Assembly (NCBI RefSeq): GCF_030376615.1
Contig: NZ_JARRAB010000011.1
Span: 100,999-164,998, forward strand
Direction of reading: 5' to 3'
Origin: Pseudomonas sp. sp1636
GTDB lineage: Bacteria > Pseudomonadota > Gammaproteobacteria > Pseudomonadales > Pseudomonadaceae
Length of the DNA stretch: 64,000 nt
The notes under the pieces were generated by a model, which saw only the letters and a program-made list of their open reading frames with translations, had not been told where the DNA came from and ran no database searches. The position numbers and the translations under genes were made by a program. Positions 35,757 to 46,137 of this stretch are shown here, piece after piece. Each line of letters begins with the position of its first letter. The first letter of the stretch is position 1.

Positions 35757-36914
35757 TTATGCTTGTCGCTCAGAACCAGCCCAGCAAGCCTCATAGGCAT
35801 CAACCATGCCTTCAATGGAAAACCTATCCGCAATCCGCAGGGTACTTGCCGCTCGTCGCGCCTGCCAAGCCGCGGGGTCGCGCTGCCATTCCGTTGCCAT
35901 TTTGATAATTACATCGGCCAGAGCCTCTGGGTTCTGTGCCGGACAACATGCCCTTGCATCGCCTAGAATCTCCAGCGCATCACCTACATCGGTTGATACA
36001 CAGGGCGTACCACAGGCCATGGCTTCTGCAAGCACATTCGGGAACCCCTCCGAACAGCTGGAAAGCACATGCAGATCCAGCGCATTCATCACTGCGGGAA
36101 TGTCCGTGCGTTGCCCGGCTAACATCACCCTATCTTGCAGGCCCAGCTCGGTAATATAAGCCACGAGGGCAACGTTGTCGGGTGACAACCCTTTACCCAC
36201 TAACAAACAGCGGAAATTAATCTGTCGCTCCACCACCAGCGACAACGCTCGCAGGAGATTGAAATGATCCTTTAGCGGATCGAAGCGACCAACCTTGCCG
36301 ATGACAAATTCGCCAGCACCGAACGCCAGATCGCTGCGTACTTCGGCACCAACGGCCCCATCCGGCTTGAAGCGCGACAGATCATAACCGTTCGGTATTA
36401 CCAGTAGTTTTGACGGTACATAGCCAATATTGGCGTGAACCTCTAATGCCTTATTGGCGCAACAAATTATTTTTTCAGGCACCCATCTCGACAACAGTGC
36501 ACACAAACGAGCGATCATAATCGTAGATCGTTTCGATTTTCCCTTTTCCAGGGTTGAATGTCGAACACCCCAAAACACCCGCTGCACTCCCGCTAACCTC
36601 GCGGCGATACCGCCCAAAAAATCCGCGTGATACATCCAAGTTTGCACCACATCAGGTTGCTCTGTGCGTATCAGCTTAATCAAGTGGTAGAACCGACTGA
36701 TACTTGGCTTTCCAGGGTTCATCCCTATGCAATGCACAGGCACACCGGCTTGCTGCAATACCGGGCCGTATTTGCCTTCATCCATCAGCGAAACAACTAC
36801 ATGGCCGGCCTGTTGACTGTGTAAACACAGACGGGTTAATACCCCTTCCGCGCCGCCATCATTCAAACCAGTGATAATGTGCAATACTTTTTTAATTACA
36901 TGTGGATTAGTCAA
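35757..36914 (-). CDS. GT4-family glycosyltransferase
   Basis: A 385-residue GT4 enzyme. N-terminal VLHIITGLNDGGAEGVL carries the GGAE motif, and SEGFPNVLAEAMACGTPCVSTDVG is the C-terminal donor-binding block. Start: TTG at 36914 overlaps the asnB stop (TTGA) and has GGAG about 9 bases upstream; another TTG at 36956 is inside asnB and less likely. Donor and linkage unknown. Confidence 0.85.
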   Translation of the reverse strand: MTNPHVIKKVLHIITGLNDGGAEGVLTRLCLHSQQAGHVVVSLMDEGKYGPVLQQAGVPVHCIGMNPGKPSISRFYHLIKLIRTEQPDVVQTWMYHADFLGGIAARLAGVQRVFWGVRHSTLEKGKSKRSTIMIARLCALLSRWVPEKIICCANKALEVHANIGYVPSKLLVIPNGYDLSRFKPDGAVGAEVRSDLAFGAGEFVIGKVGRFDPLKDHFNLLRALSLVVERQINFRCLLVGKGLSPDNVALVAYITELGLQDRVMLAGQRTDIPAVMNALDLHVLSSCSEGFPNVLAEAMACGTPCVSTDVGDALEILGDARACCPAQNPEALADVIIKMATEWQRDPAAWQARRAASTLRIADRFSIEGMVDAYEACWAGSERQA

Positions 36915-38797
36915 ATCTGATGCTCCAGCCACGCCTGAAACATCAAAATACTCCAAAGCTTCAATGCATTATCGCGCTTGCCTGCCAAGTGTTCGCGCCA
37001 CAGTACACGAACGGGTTTCACATTGAAGTATCCCTCATGCTGCAATCGACTTTCAGCCAGCAATGCCTCTGCCCAATCACGCAACGGGCCTCGCAGCCAT
37101 TGGTCAAGCGGAATCGAAAAGCCTTTTTTCGGTCGTTCGATCAATTCACGCGGCACATGGCGGTAAAGCACTTCACGCAGTACCCATTTGCCCTTGCCTT
37201 CACGGATTTTCAAATGCAGCGGCAGTTGCCAGGCCAGTTCCACTACACGGTGATCGAGCAGCGGCACACGGGTTTCCAGGCTAGAGGCCATGGCGGCGCG
37301 ATCTACTTTCACTAGAATGTCATCGGCCATGTACTGCTGGGCATCCATTGCCATCATCCAATGCTCGAAGTTGTCAACCTGCGGCCAGGCCGCTGGCGTA
37401 TTGATCGCCGTGGACGAATGCCCAGCACCGATCACCACCTGCTCCGGCTGCTGCCAGTGGCTCATCAGCGCCGCGTAAAAGGCTTCACGGTCGCTGACGG
37501 GCAGTACGCTCAGCAACTTGTGCAGTTTGCCCGGCAGCGGTAAACCAGAAAGCACATTGACCGCGATCTTGCGCAGGGCAAGGGGCAATTTACTAATCGC
37601 TCGCCATACCTTGGGGGCAAATTGATAGGGGTTATAACCACCAAACAGTTCATCGCCACCATCGCCACTCAACGCTACCGTCACCTGTTGCTTGGCCATA
37701 TGGCTGACCAGATAGGTGGGTATTTGAGAGCTATCGGCAAAGGGCTCGCAATAGATCTGCGGTAGCTTGGGGATCACCGCCAAGGCCTCAGCCGACCCCA
37801 CGTACAGTTCGGTATGTTCGGTGCCCAGGTGCGCCGCCACCTCTTTGGCGTATTCGGCTTCGTTATAGCCCGGCTCATTAAAACCAATGGCAAAGGTTTG
37901 CACCGGGCGGGCGCTTTGTTGCTGCATTAGCGCAACAATGGTGCTGCTGTCTACCCCGCCGCTGAGGAACGCGCCCAAGGGCACATCCGCCAGCATTTGC
38001 AGGCTGACGCCCTCTCTCAACTGATGCTCAAGCAGGTCAACCGCCTGGGCATCACTGCCGTTGAATGGGTTTGCCAGACCCGCTTCCACCACGGTTTTCA
38101 GCGACCAATAAGGCGTGGAGGCAACATCCTGACGCTGTTGCCCCGGTTTAAGCTGAACAAAATAACCTGCACGTAGTTTTTCGATGCCCTGATAGATGCA
38201 ATGCGGGGCAGGAATACAGTTATGTCGTAACAGTAGCGCCAGTGCGTTACGATCTATATCCGAATTAAACGCCGGATGCGCCTTTAACGCCTTCAGCTCA
38301 GAGCCGAACAACAAGGTATCGCCACACCAGCCCCAATACAGCGGTTTCTCACCCATGCGGTCGCGGGCCAGGGTTAACACCTGCTCCTGCTTATCCCACA
38401 GGGCAATAGCGAACATACCCACCGTGGTTTGCAGAGTTCTCTCAACTCCCCAAACCGCAAAACACGCTAGCAGCGTTTCGGTATCGGAATGGCCACGCCA
38501 TGCCGGAGCCAACTGTTGGTGCTCTAGCTGTTTCCGCAATGACAGATGGTTGTAGATTTCACCATTAAAGGCAATCACATAACGATCACAAGCCGAGCGC
38601 ATCGGCTGATGTCCAGCGGGCGACAGATCGACAATGGATAAACGAGTATGGGCAAGGCCAATACCAGCTTGTGCATCGTACCAAGTGCCGGAATCGTCAG
38701 GACCACGGTGAGTGATGGCGGCGATCATGGATTGTAGGAGCTGAGTTGCGCTATCAGCGAGCGAACTAGATGAGATAAAGCCGGATAAGCCACACAT
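36911..38797 (-). CDS. Asparagine synthetase-like amidotransferase, WbpS-like
   Basis: A 628-residue AsnB-family protein with Cys2 nucleophile (MCGLSGF), a glutaminase domain (about 2-200), PP-loop SGGVDSS (about 290) and SGDGGDELFGGYNPY. In O-antigen loci such enzymes (WbpS in P. aeruginosa O6) are believed to amidate uronic acid carboxyls, here plausibly GalNAcA to its amide. Free asparagine synthesis cannot be excluded. It lies between the polymerase candidate and GT4 genes with overlaps on both sides. Its 3' end has a partial duplicate at 35704-35744. Confidence 0.88.
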   Translation of the reverse strand: MCGLSGFISSSSLADSATQLLQSMIAAITHRGPDDSGTWYDAQAGIGLAHTRLSIVDLSPAGHQPMRSACDRYVIAFNGEIYNHLSLRKQLEHQQLAPAWRGHSDTETLLACFAVWGVERTLQTTVGMFAIALWDKQEQVLTLARDRMGEKPLYWGWCGDTLLFGSELKALKAHPAFNSDIDRNALALLLRHNCIPAPHCIYQGIEKLRAGYFVQLKPGQQRQDVASTPYWSLKTVVEAGLANPFNGSDAQAVDLLEHQLREGVSLQMLADVPLGAFLSGGVDSSTIVALMQQQSARPVQTFAIGFNEPGYNEAEYAKEVAAHLGTEHTELYVGSAEALAVIPKLPQIYCEPFADSSQIPTYLVSHMAKQQVTVALSGDGGDELFGGYNPYQFAPKVWRAISKLPLALRKIAVNVLSGLPLPGKLHKLLSVLPVSDREAFYAALMSHWQQPEQVVIGAGHSSTAINTPAAWPQVDNFEHWMMAMDAQQYMADDILVKVDRAAMASSLETRVPLLDHRVVELAWQLPLHLKIREGKGKWVLREVLYRHVPRELIERPKKGFSIPLDQWLRGPLRDWAEALLAESRLQHEGYFNVKPVRVLWREHLAGKRDNALKLWSILMFQAWLEHQI

Positions 38798-40056
38798 TAA
38801 GAATGCCTTGAAATTAAAGCATCGGATTGAATATCTTTCACGCCAATTAAATTGGCCTGATTATTGATTCTCTTATCAATCAAGCCGAAAACCAACAGCA
38901 AAAAGTAGGTTCGCGAGGAATAACCAGAAAACAATAATGGCTCTTTTGTTTCAGCCACAAACAACAACAAGCCAATAGTCAAATACAAAAAAGGCTTATA
39001 GAAAAAAACGCTCCTGAATAATAACAAAAAACAAACATAGAACATTAAACCAAAAAAATAACCAACAGAAAGAAACATTCTACTGTAACCCGAGTCGGTC
39101 CAAGGATAAAACTCTCCCTCCCCGTAAAACCCATAACCGATTAAAACCTCAGGAAAAGTCGAAGGAAGAACTTTCAAGAAACCCAATATAACATCAACAG
39201 TACCTTCACTTTTCATCCCACCCGAACCTTCTAATAAAAAGCCCAGCGAATAATTAAAGAAGCCAATACCATATCGATCAATAATTACTTGCTTGAAATA
39301 TTCGTACCCGAACCCCACAACCAAAGCCATCAAAAATAATACTCCGATTACCCGCAGAAAATACCGGCGAAAATTAAAGAAAATAAAAGATATAAAAACC
39401 AACGGTAGCAACACACCCCCTGTTCTTCCGATAAAGACCAACGAAAAAATCAGAATAGAAAGATGAGAGACCAACACAACATTACCGATATACTTTTCTT
39501 TATACAGGTACAACGCCATAACCACAGCAACCGGCACCAAAACCGATAAAGCAGCGCCTCCGCCCGACGCAAGACCTCGATACCTAAATCCTTCCTGCCA
39601 ATCTACATTACCACTCGCAACCAGAAAACCTTCTATCACATCACGAAAAACAGGAAAAAAAACCTCCGCAACAATAACTAACCCATTAATAACTACTGCC
39701 AACAATGCACAATAAATAAAATCATTAAAAACAAAGCCACGCTTGCTAAAGAAAGCAAAAACACCATGCGCCACCAAAAAATAGACAAACAAACTAACGG
39801 CAACTTTCAGATGAACAAACTGACCAATATTATTTACAAAAGAAACAAAAACACCCACCATCGAAATCAATATCATAAGCCCAAGAAGATAAAAACCATC
39901 AGCACTTAAATATCTAAACCTACCAATCACGCTAGCCAATAAAAAAGGAATCATGGCGAAATAAGCCACATTCCCAAAAACGGTATACGGATTTAAAACT
40001 ATAAATATAAATACCACCACAAGAAAAAGCTTATTTAAACCAGAAGGTATCGCCAT
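38797..40056 (-). CDS. wzy: O-antigen polymerase candidate (Wzy)
   Basis: A 419-residue, very hydrophobic protein with about ten or eleven predicted membrane helices and a larger loop around residues 260-310. Low GC and AT-rich codons differ sharply from the housekeeping genes, as is usual for wzy. No other polymerase is present in the locus, and Wzy proteins are recognised mainly by topology and context. ATG at 40056 was preferred over TTG at 40068. Confidence 0.75.
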   Translation of the reverse strand: MAIPSGLNKLFLVVVFIFIVLNPYTVFGNVAYFAMIPFLLASVIGRFRYLSADGFYLLGLMILISMVGVFVSFVNNIGQFVHLKVAVSLFVYFLVAHGVFAFFSKRGFVFNDFIYCALLAVVINGLVIVAEVFFPVFRDVIEGFLVASGNVDWQEGFRYRGLASGGGAALSVLVPVAVVMALYLYKEKYIGNVVLVSHLSILIFSLVFIGRTGGVLLPLVFISFIFFNFRRYFLRVIGVLFLMALVVGFGYEYFKQVIIDRYGIGFFNYSLGFLLEGSGGMKSEGTVDVILGFLKVLPSTFPEVLIGYGFYGEGEFYPWTDSGYSRMFLSVGYFFGLMFYVCFLLLFRSVFFYKPFLYLTIGLLLFVAETKEPLLFSGYSSRTYFLLLVFGLIDKRINNQANLIGVKDIQSDALISRHS

Positions 40057-40068
40057 AATTGAATTCAA

Positions 40069-40404
40069 AAATTCAGCCCCTTGCCTTACGAAAACCCATT
40101 GTCATCAACGTAAAATACGTCCAAACGTAGAAAGTTTTAAATAAATATCTGAAAATAGCCCTACAGCAATCAAAGGTTCCTGTATGGAACCATGCATGCC
40201 TGATAACGCGCATCCCTCCCAGCCGCCCGGAATAAAACAGCCCTTATCTATACCGATAAAACAAGAGCAATTTCCAAAAACTGGCATACCTTACAAAGAG
40301 CATTCAGATCCGAAATTTTCACACCTGATCAAAAAATACATATTATAGAGTCGCTCAATAAAGCACGAAAAATTGCCACATACCGTAAAAACTCAAGACA
40401 CCTC
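40069..40404. other. AT-rich gap with orphan short reading frame
   Basis: This gap is AT-rich and separates the wzy and GT2 genes. The minus strand has a 60-codon frame at 40105-40287 ending SIQEPLIAVGLFSDIYLKLS, which reads like a natural protein C-terminus but matches no family I recognise. It may be the tail of a deleted glycan gene, or chance. Confidence 0.35.
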
Positions 40405-41304
40405 CTATATTCTAATCAACCCTATCGTCAAAATATACACAACCAAGGCACCTAATGATTTAAAATCAGCGGATAACTTAAAGGATGTCAAAAGCGACCT
40501 AACATAAGGGAGATATCTTCGCTGCGTCCTTATATTAACCCCGTAACAATGCATAACCTCTTTAAAATACGCTGGATATTTAGCCATTATAAAATTGCAA
40601 GTATTTAGATGATCAATTACATTCTGACCAATATGCATGGCTTTATTCGTCACATTGCCAGAATGCCTGCGATAACGACCCAGAACTTCATTTAGATAGT
40701 CAATGCTGCCGCCATTGACAAGTGACTCTACCCAATAACACCAATCTGAAGCAACCGGCAACAATAGATTGTAACCATGCACAGGCGCCTTATCACTTCT
40801 AACCATAGTTGAGCAAGCACCATTAAAAACGCCATATTTAATAGACGTCCGCACATCACCTTGGCGTGGTTTATTTCTCTTAGAAAAATAATATAGTATC
40901 GTATTGGAGTCGCTATCAAAAACATCCAAGTCGTGATAGCAAATTGTGCAGTTCGGATTAGCTTCCATATACTTGACTTGCTTCCTTACTTTTCCCGGCA
41001 ACATCAAGTCATCGCCACCCATCCATGCAATATATTTTCCTGTACAGGCAAAATGCGCTGCGTTTGAGTTGGCAGTAATGCCCTGATTTTTTTCAGCCAA
41101 CTTCAGCACAAACTTACCCGGATACTGCCCATCGTAATCACGCAACATCTCTTGTGTGCCGTCAATGGAACCGTCATCCGCGACCACGATTTCAAGATTT
41201 GGATAATCCTGCTCAAGAATTGATTCAATGCATTCGCGTAAAAATTTCTTTTGATTATAGGTAATAACAGCCACGCTGACCAATGGTAAATCTTTAACGG
41301 ACAT
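40405..41304 (-). CDS. GT2-family glycosyltransferase
   Basis: A 299-residue GT-A fold enzyme. N-terminal VSVAVITYNQKKFLRECIES, then IVVADDGSIDGT, and the metal-binding DxD-like WMGGDDLMLPGK. A C-terminal hydrophobic stretch (LGALVVYILTIGLIRI) may anchor it to the membrane. One of three non-initiating transferases of the O-unit. It is directly downstream of the IS element in transcription order. Confidence 0.85.
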   Translation of the reverse strand: MSVKDLPLVSVAVITYNQKKFLRECIESILEQDYPNLEIVVADDGSIDGTQEMLRDYDGQYPGKFVLKLAEKNQGITANSNAAHFACTGKYIAWMGGDDLMLPGKVRKQVKYMEANPNCTICYHDLDVFDSDSNTILYYFSKRNKPRQGDVRTSIKYGVFNGACSTMVRSDKAPVHGYNLLLPVASDWCYWVESLVNGGSIDYLNEVLGRYRRHSGNVTNKAMHIGQNVIDHLNTCNFIMAKYPAYFKEVMHCYGVNIRTQRRYLPYVRSLLTSFKLSADFKSLGALVVYILTIGLIRI

Positions 41305-41585
41305 TCAACAATCCTTTAACATAAATGTTGTCAACTAATAACTTGACGCTTAGCAGTCGCACTGAAACAGCTTCAGTTCTTTGCTTATACGTGATGCATA
41401 GTTAAGGATGGTCTGAAGCAGACCCGATTTTTCAGTCACTTTTTTCGAGCGCTCAAAAAACAGCGCCTCAATCGAAAACAGGGTCAATTTCAACCTTCAA
41501 ATGTATGGTTTTTCCCTTGTGAGGCGCTTTGCAGGGTTAGTTCCCTCCATTACGGGCGCATCCCTCCTGCAATCAGTACCTGTTT

Positions 41586-43003
41586 TCACGTCACCCACAG
41601 GTTCGACAGCGCAAACAGCCTGACCTGCTGGCCGTGCTGGGCCGTGCTTTTTACCAAGCCGCGAAAGCGCTTTTCAGTGTAGCCAAACTGGCGCTTGAGT
41701 ACACGAAACGGATGCTCGACCTCAGCGAGAATCTGTAGCTTGGCATACTCAATCTTGCGTTATAGGCAACGCAACAGGCTCTTCTCACCATCTTTTTTAT
41801 GGCTGCTGGGCCTGACTGAAATCGACCAGATCATCGAACGTCCTTCATGCGCGGGCCGCTTCTCGACCTCCTTGTAGCCCTCATCGCCACAGGCATAGAT
41901 CTCTTGACCATGTAGCAACTGATCGATCCGGGCAGATCACGTCCGCACGTTGGCCGCTGTGCCCGCTACGTTGTGCACCAAGCTCGACTCGTCATCCACA
42001 CAGAAGTGAGCTTTCAGTCGGGTAAGCAGGAGTGTTACTACACCTGCCTCCTCTAAGAACCGTATGTGAGAGTCACGCCTCACACGGCTCAAACCTTCCA
42101 GCAGCCTGGCGAGACCGGGCTGCCTGACGGTGCGCTCCTCGGCGCACTAGGTAAGGCATCCACGCGGAGTCGAACGGGTTCGCTGCGCTGCATAGCTTGA
42201 TATGCCTCAGCATCTTTGGCTCGGCTAGTGTGACGACGTTTATATAAGGTTCACATGTGTTGGTCGTACCTGTTCATCCCAAGCACCTCTCTACCTAGAT
42301 ACTGACAGATTCGGTCTTGCCTCACGGCTCAACCTACCGACGTCGTCGGCGGTTACATTGTCCCAGGGCTTCAGACCAAGCCGTTGACGGCTTTGCCTGT
42401 CTGGGTAGAGAACGATTGGAGGAACAATCGGTTTCGTCGGACTTGGCCACGAAGCTGAAACCCATGCAACTTGCAGGTCGCACTGCCGAAATAGTATAGG
42501 TTGCCTTTCTTGATCTGATGCATCTTAGGGTAGCGTTTGCCTTCCTTATTCTTGGTCGGGCTGGGCGCATGATGATCGTGTCATCGACGATAGTGCCGTG
42601 GCGCAGCAGTAAGCCGCGGTCGCTGAGTTAGCCATTGATGACACCCAGAATCCCGCTCGCCAGTTCGTGTTTCTCCAGCAGGCGACAGAAGTTGAGGATG
42701 GTGGTTTCGTCCGGTATATGCTCCATAAGCAGCCCAACAAACTAGCGCAGAATTATAGTCTCGTAGAGCGACTCTTCCATCACCGAATCGCTGTAGCCGA
42801 ACCAACTCTGCATCAGATGCACACGCAAGATGCCCCTCAATGGACATGACGGCTGTCCGCCTTCGCCCTTTGGGTAACGCGGTTCAATCAACGCAATCAA
42901 GCCTTTCAATGGCAACCTGATCCATCTCGATCAGGAAGCGCTCACGGCGGGTTTGCTTACGCTTACCAGCGTACTCTGCATCGGCGAAGGAAATCTGTTT
43001 CAT
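41586..43003 (-). pseudogene. IS5-family transposase, broken
   Basis: Reading from ATG at 43003: MKQISFADAEYAGKRKQTRR, RERFLIEMDQV, then a +1 shift into PLKGLIALIEPRYPKGEGGQ, more shifts, MHQIKKGNLYYFG, the intron, MKAHFCVDDESSLVHNVAGT, and finally VEHPFRVLKRQFGY with RFRGLVKST near the C-terminus. These blocks are in the order of IS5-subgroup DDE transposases. Several frameshifts and in-frame stops mean it cannot make an active enzyme. Confidence 0.88.
42017..42483 (-). mobile_element. ORF-less group II intron remnant
   Basis: On the minus strand the insert starts GTGCGACC (42483), the group II 5' consensus, and ends CCCGAC (42017), fitting the AY 3' end. A 34-nt domain V (42090 to 42057) has the expected stem, 2-base bulge and loop, beginning GAGCCGTG and ending ACGGTTC. 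A domain VI stem (GCAGGTGT/ACACTCCTGC) follows with an A seven bases from the 3' end. Precise removal joins TTCGGCA to TGAAAGCTCAC, restoring the transposase reading FG-MKAH. No reverse transcriptase is encoded, and at 467 bases most of domains I-IV must be reduced. Confidence 0.82.
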
Positions 43004-43143
43004 TGGTTAACTAAAAAATAGATAAATATATTTCATCAGATTTGGAAGTTATTTCAGCCCTCCCTAAATCAACGGACAGCGTTAAAGACCTCTAAGGCAA
43101 GGCACCAACAAACAACTTCACCACAGCTTTTCCCAGCATCCCC

Positions 43144-43761
43144 TCAGGCAGGGATATTCTTTATAAACTTTGCAGGAACACCAGCATAAATCGCATAAGG
43201 CTCAACATTTTTAGTAACTAATGAGCCATTACCAATAACTGCCCCATTGCCTATATTAACACCTTTCAGAACTTTCACATCATTACCTATAAATACATCA
43301 TCCCCAATCATGACTGCTGCGCACGTATAATTCCCATTTAATCGATCCTTAATACTAAGACCATGAAAATCCGAATCAGTAACAAAAAAATTTGCACCAA
43401 TCAAACACCTACTTCCAATCCTCACCCTTGTTCTATCCGCAATAATAACAAACCCATTATTTATAAAAGTCCTACTCCCAACAAAGACCTCGGCACTGCT
43501 ATTTCTTGCTTCAATATAACCCACACCACTCAATAGACCAGGCGAAGGCCATACGCCAACCTGGCAGTCTTGCAATATAACTCTTCCTTTCCCGACAAAT
43601 TGTGTTGCCTGCAATATTTTTGTCTTATTTAAAACGGGAGACAGGTCAGAAAAAAAACACCTTAGTACTAATGCTTTAAACTTACACAAAAGCATTATAA
43701 CCAGATACACAAACAAGCGCCTAACACCGAATTTTTTAATCTTTTTAAGATAATAAGTCAT
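43144..43761 (-). CDS. Hexapeptide-repeat acetyltransferase
   Basis: A 205-residue protein with a basic hydrophobic N-terminus and left-handed beta-helix repeats in the C-terminal half ([62 protein letters not shown]). It is likely an acyltransferase that O-acetylates a sugar of the O-unit. Overlaps wzx by four bases and is AT-rich like its neighbours. Confidence 0.82.
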   Translation of the reverse strand: MTYYLKKIKKFGVRRLFVYLVIMLLCKFKALVLRCFFSDLSPVLNKTKILQATQFVGKGRVILQDCQVGVWPSPGLLSGVGYIEARNSSAEVFVGSRTFINNGFVIIADRTRVRIGSRCLIGANFFVTDSDFHGLSIKDRLNGNYTCAAVMIGDDVFIGNDVKVLKGVNIGNGAVIGNGSLVTKNVEPYAIYAGVPAKFIKNIPA

Positions 43762-45005
43762 ATTACTTTATTAAACCTAAGCGCGGCGAACATAAAAAGA
43801 AAGTGCGCAAAATAGTTTATAGCATGTGCTATCGCGACAGATTCCACGCCAAAATACTGCGCTGTAAAATAAACAATCACAAAAAAAAATGCTGAAAAGG
43901 TAATTTCAGATATGACATATAGCCCTAGAAGGGCTTTGGCAGTTAAAACATACCCTAACAACCAACTGCCGATTTTCAGCGTGTCCCCAACCATCTGCCA
44001 GGCAAAAAGCACTTCCATTTGCGCGAATTCGGCGCTGAACAGCACTCGTATAATAAAATCGCGTAACAGGTATATCACCAAGCCACAGGCAGCCACTACG
44101 GGCAGGATAATTTTGTAGCCCTGTAAAATTTCCCGCTTGATGTCAGCCGAGCCTTGCAGTTCCGATAATTTCGGCAGGTAATAAACGCCCAATGGAGCGG
44201 TCACCAGCATCAGGTAGGCTGCACTTAACCGCCACATGGCCTCCCAATAGCCTGCGGCATCCCAACCAAGGGTTTCTCCCAAGTGGTTACGAATAAGGAT
44301 GTGACTTAATGGCACACAAGCAGCACTAGTGAGCGCCATTGCCGTGTATTTAGCCAAGTTTTTGACAGCTTGTTTGTCGATGCCACCAACCAGATAACTC
44401 AATTTAAACCACGGCGCTCTATATATGAGCAATAAAGTAACAAAAAACGTTAACGACTGATAAACCGCCAGGGCAACTAAGGCTCCATACAGACCCAGCT
44501 GGATAGCCATGATCGAGGTAACTGCCAGCGCAAACAGGCTACCTGCAATGTTGGCAACGACATATCGCCGAATCTCTTTTTTACCATTGAGTATTGCCAG
44601 CAGCAACGTATTGAAAACAAACAATATCAGTGTGGCAGCAAACCAGATGAACACGCTGCCAAGAGTTTCATCCTTGAGAAACCAGCTGGCCAGTTGGCGG
44701 TTGAACGCTATCACTAAAACAGTGGTGATCAGAGAGCCTATGAGCGCTACGGTGCCCGCTGTACGCCAAACCGCGTGCTGTTTAGCTTCATCAACATGGT
44801 ATTCGGCAGTGTATTTGGTGACGCCGGTATTGATGGCTCCGCTTGCAAAAGTAGTAATCATCTGCACAGCGTTCTGGAACTGCCCTAGCGCAGCATAGCC
44901 CGATGGCCCAACATAGATTGCAAGAATCTTGTTCAGGCCCAGCAGGGTCAGCATTTTGATGACAACAGCGATACCATTCAACAGGCTGGTTTTGATTAGA
45001 GTCAT
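43758..45005 (-). CDS. wzx: O-antigen flippase (Wzx/WzxE-like)
   Basis: A 415-residue MATE/MOP-superfamily membrane protein with about twelve helices. The start [28 protein letters not shown] and the segment [11 protein letters not shown] resemble the WzxE-type lipid III flippase branch. It would flip undecaprenyl-linked O-units across the inner membrane. Overlaps the aminotransferase gene by four bases. Confidence 0.88.
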   Translation of the reverse strand: MTLIKTSLLNGIAVVIKMLTLLGLNKILAIYVGPSGYAALGQFQNAVQMITTFASGAINTGVTKYTAEYHVDEAKQHAVWRTAGTVALIGSLITTVLVIAFNRQLASWFLKDETLGSVFIWFAATLILFVFNTLLLAILNGKKEIRRYVVANIAGSLFALAVTSIMAIQLGLYGALVALAVYQSLTFFVTLLLIYRAPWFKLSYLVGGIDKQAVKNLAKYTAMALTSAACVPLSHILIRNHLGETLGWDAAGYWEAMWRLSAAYLMLVTAPLGVYYLPKLSELQGSADIKREILQGYKIILPVVAACGLVIYLLRDFIIRVLFSAEFAQMEVLFAWQMVGDTLKIGSWLLGYVLTAKALLGLYVISEITFSAFFFVIVYFTAQYFGVESVAIAHAINYFAHFLFMFAALRFNKVI

Positions 45006-46135
45006 ACGTCAACCGGCCGAAAGGCATTACAGATGGCGATCACCTGCTGCACATCATCCTTACTCATCACCGGGCTGATCGGCAGGCTGAGCACCTGTTG
45101 GTGAATCGCTTCGGTGAGCGCGTAACTCTGTTGATTCCAGGCTTTATAAGCCTGTTGCCGGTGCGGCGGTATCGGGTAATGAATCAGGGTTTGCACCCCT
45201 GCGGCATTCAGATGGGTCTGTAATGCTTCGCGTCGCTTGGTGCGAATCACATAGAGGTGAAACACATGCGGTTCCAACGTTGCCAGCGTGCTATTGGCTG
45301 CAATTGGCTGCTGAATTTCGGGGTTGCTAATGCCCTGCGCATAAGCCTGAGCGATTTCCTTGCGACGCTGGCTTTCAACATCTAGATATTTAAGCTTTAC
45401 CCGCAGCATGGCCGCCTGCATTTCATCAAGGCGGCTGTTTACTCCTTGATAAATATTCTCGTATTTCTTATGGCTGCCGTAGTTGCCCAGTGCGCGGATG
45501 GTTTGCGCCAATTCGTCATCATTGGTGGTGACGGCACCAGCATCGCCCAGCGCACCAAGGTTTTTACCGGGGTAAAAGCTGAAACCGGAGGCATGACCCC
45601 AGTTACCTGCTTTTTTGCCATTGATGCTAGCACCGTGCGCCTGCGCTGAGTCTTCCAGCACCAGCAGTTGGTGCTGATCGGCCAGCGCCATAATTTCGGG
45701 CATCGGCGCCAACTGGCCATACAAATGAACCGCCACAATAGCTTTAGTGTTGGGGGTAATGGCGGCGGCGGTTTTTACCGGGCAGAGGTTGTAGGTCGCT
45801 TCGTCTGGCTCTAGCAACACCGGCTTGAGGCGATTTTCGGTGATCGCCAATATGCTGGCAATGTAGGTGTTGGCCGGCACAATCACCTCGTCGCCGTCTT
45901 GCAACTTGCCCAGCTCTTTCCAGGCTCGTAGCGTAAGCGTAAGGGCATCCAAGCCGTTGGCGACTCCGATACAGTGTCGGGTGCCGCAGTAATCCGTAAA
46001 CTCCTGCTCGAAGGCTTTCATTTCTTGGCCTTGGATGTACCAGCCGGAATCGATCACGCGGGTAGCTGCGCCGATCAGCTCTTCGCGGTATCGGGTGTTG
46101 AGGCTTTTTAGATCGAGGAAAGATATATTAGACAT
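45002..46135 (-). CDS. dTDP-3-keto-6-deoxyhexose aminotransferase (QdtB/FdtB-like)
   Basis: A 377-residue DegT/DnrJ/EryC1 PLP enzyme. PLP Lys191 is in [14 protein letters not shown] and Asp162 in EDSAQAHGA. Placed with the 3,4-ketoisomerase, N-formyltransferase, rmlA and rmlB, it should aminate C3 of the dTDP-3-keto sugar to give dTDP-Qui3N or dTDP-Fuc3N. Which epimer cannot be read from the sequence by eye. Confidence 0.88.
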   Translation of the reverse strand: MSNISFLDLKSLNTRYREELIGAATRVIDSGWYIQGQEMKAFEQEFTDYCGTRHCIGVANGLDALTLTLRAWKELGKLQDGDEVIVPANTYIASILAITENRLKPVLLEPDEATYNLCPVKTAAAITPNTKAIVAVHLYGQLAPMPEIMALADQHQLLVLEDSAQAHGASINGKKAGNWGHASGFSFYPGKNLGALGDAGAVTTNDDELAQTIRALGNYGSHKKYENIYQGVNSRLDEMQAAMLRVKLKYLDVESQRRKEIAQAYAQGISNPEIQQPIAANSTLATLEPHVFHLYVIRTKRREALQTHLNAAGVQTLIHYPIPPHRQQAYKAWNQQSYALTEAIHQQVLSLPISPVMSKDDVQQVIAICNAFRPVDV

Positions 46136-46137
46136 TT

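Larger units (their letters stand above)
41406..43063 (-). mobile_element. Degenerate IS5-family element interrupted by a group II intron
   Basis: Ends: GGATGGTCTGAAGCAG at 41406 and, on the minus strand, GGAGGGCTGAAATAAC at 43063; these imperfect inverted repeats resemble IS5-type ends. Flanks TTAA (41402-41405) and CTAA (43064-43067) fit the family's YTAR target, differing at one base. The span is 1658 bp; removing the 467-base intron leaves 1191 bp, the size of an IS5-subgroup element. It lies between the GT2 and acetyltransferase genes. Confidence 0.75.
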
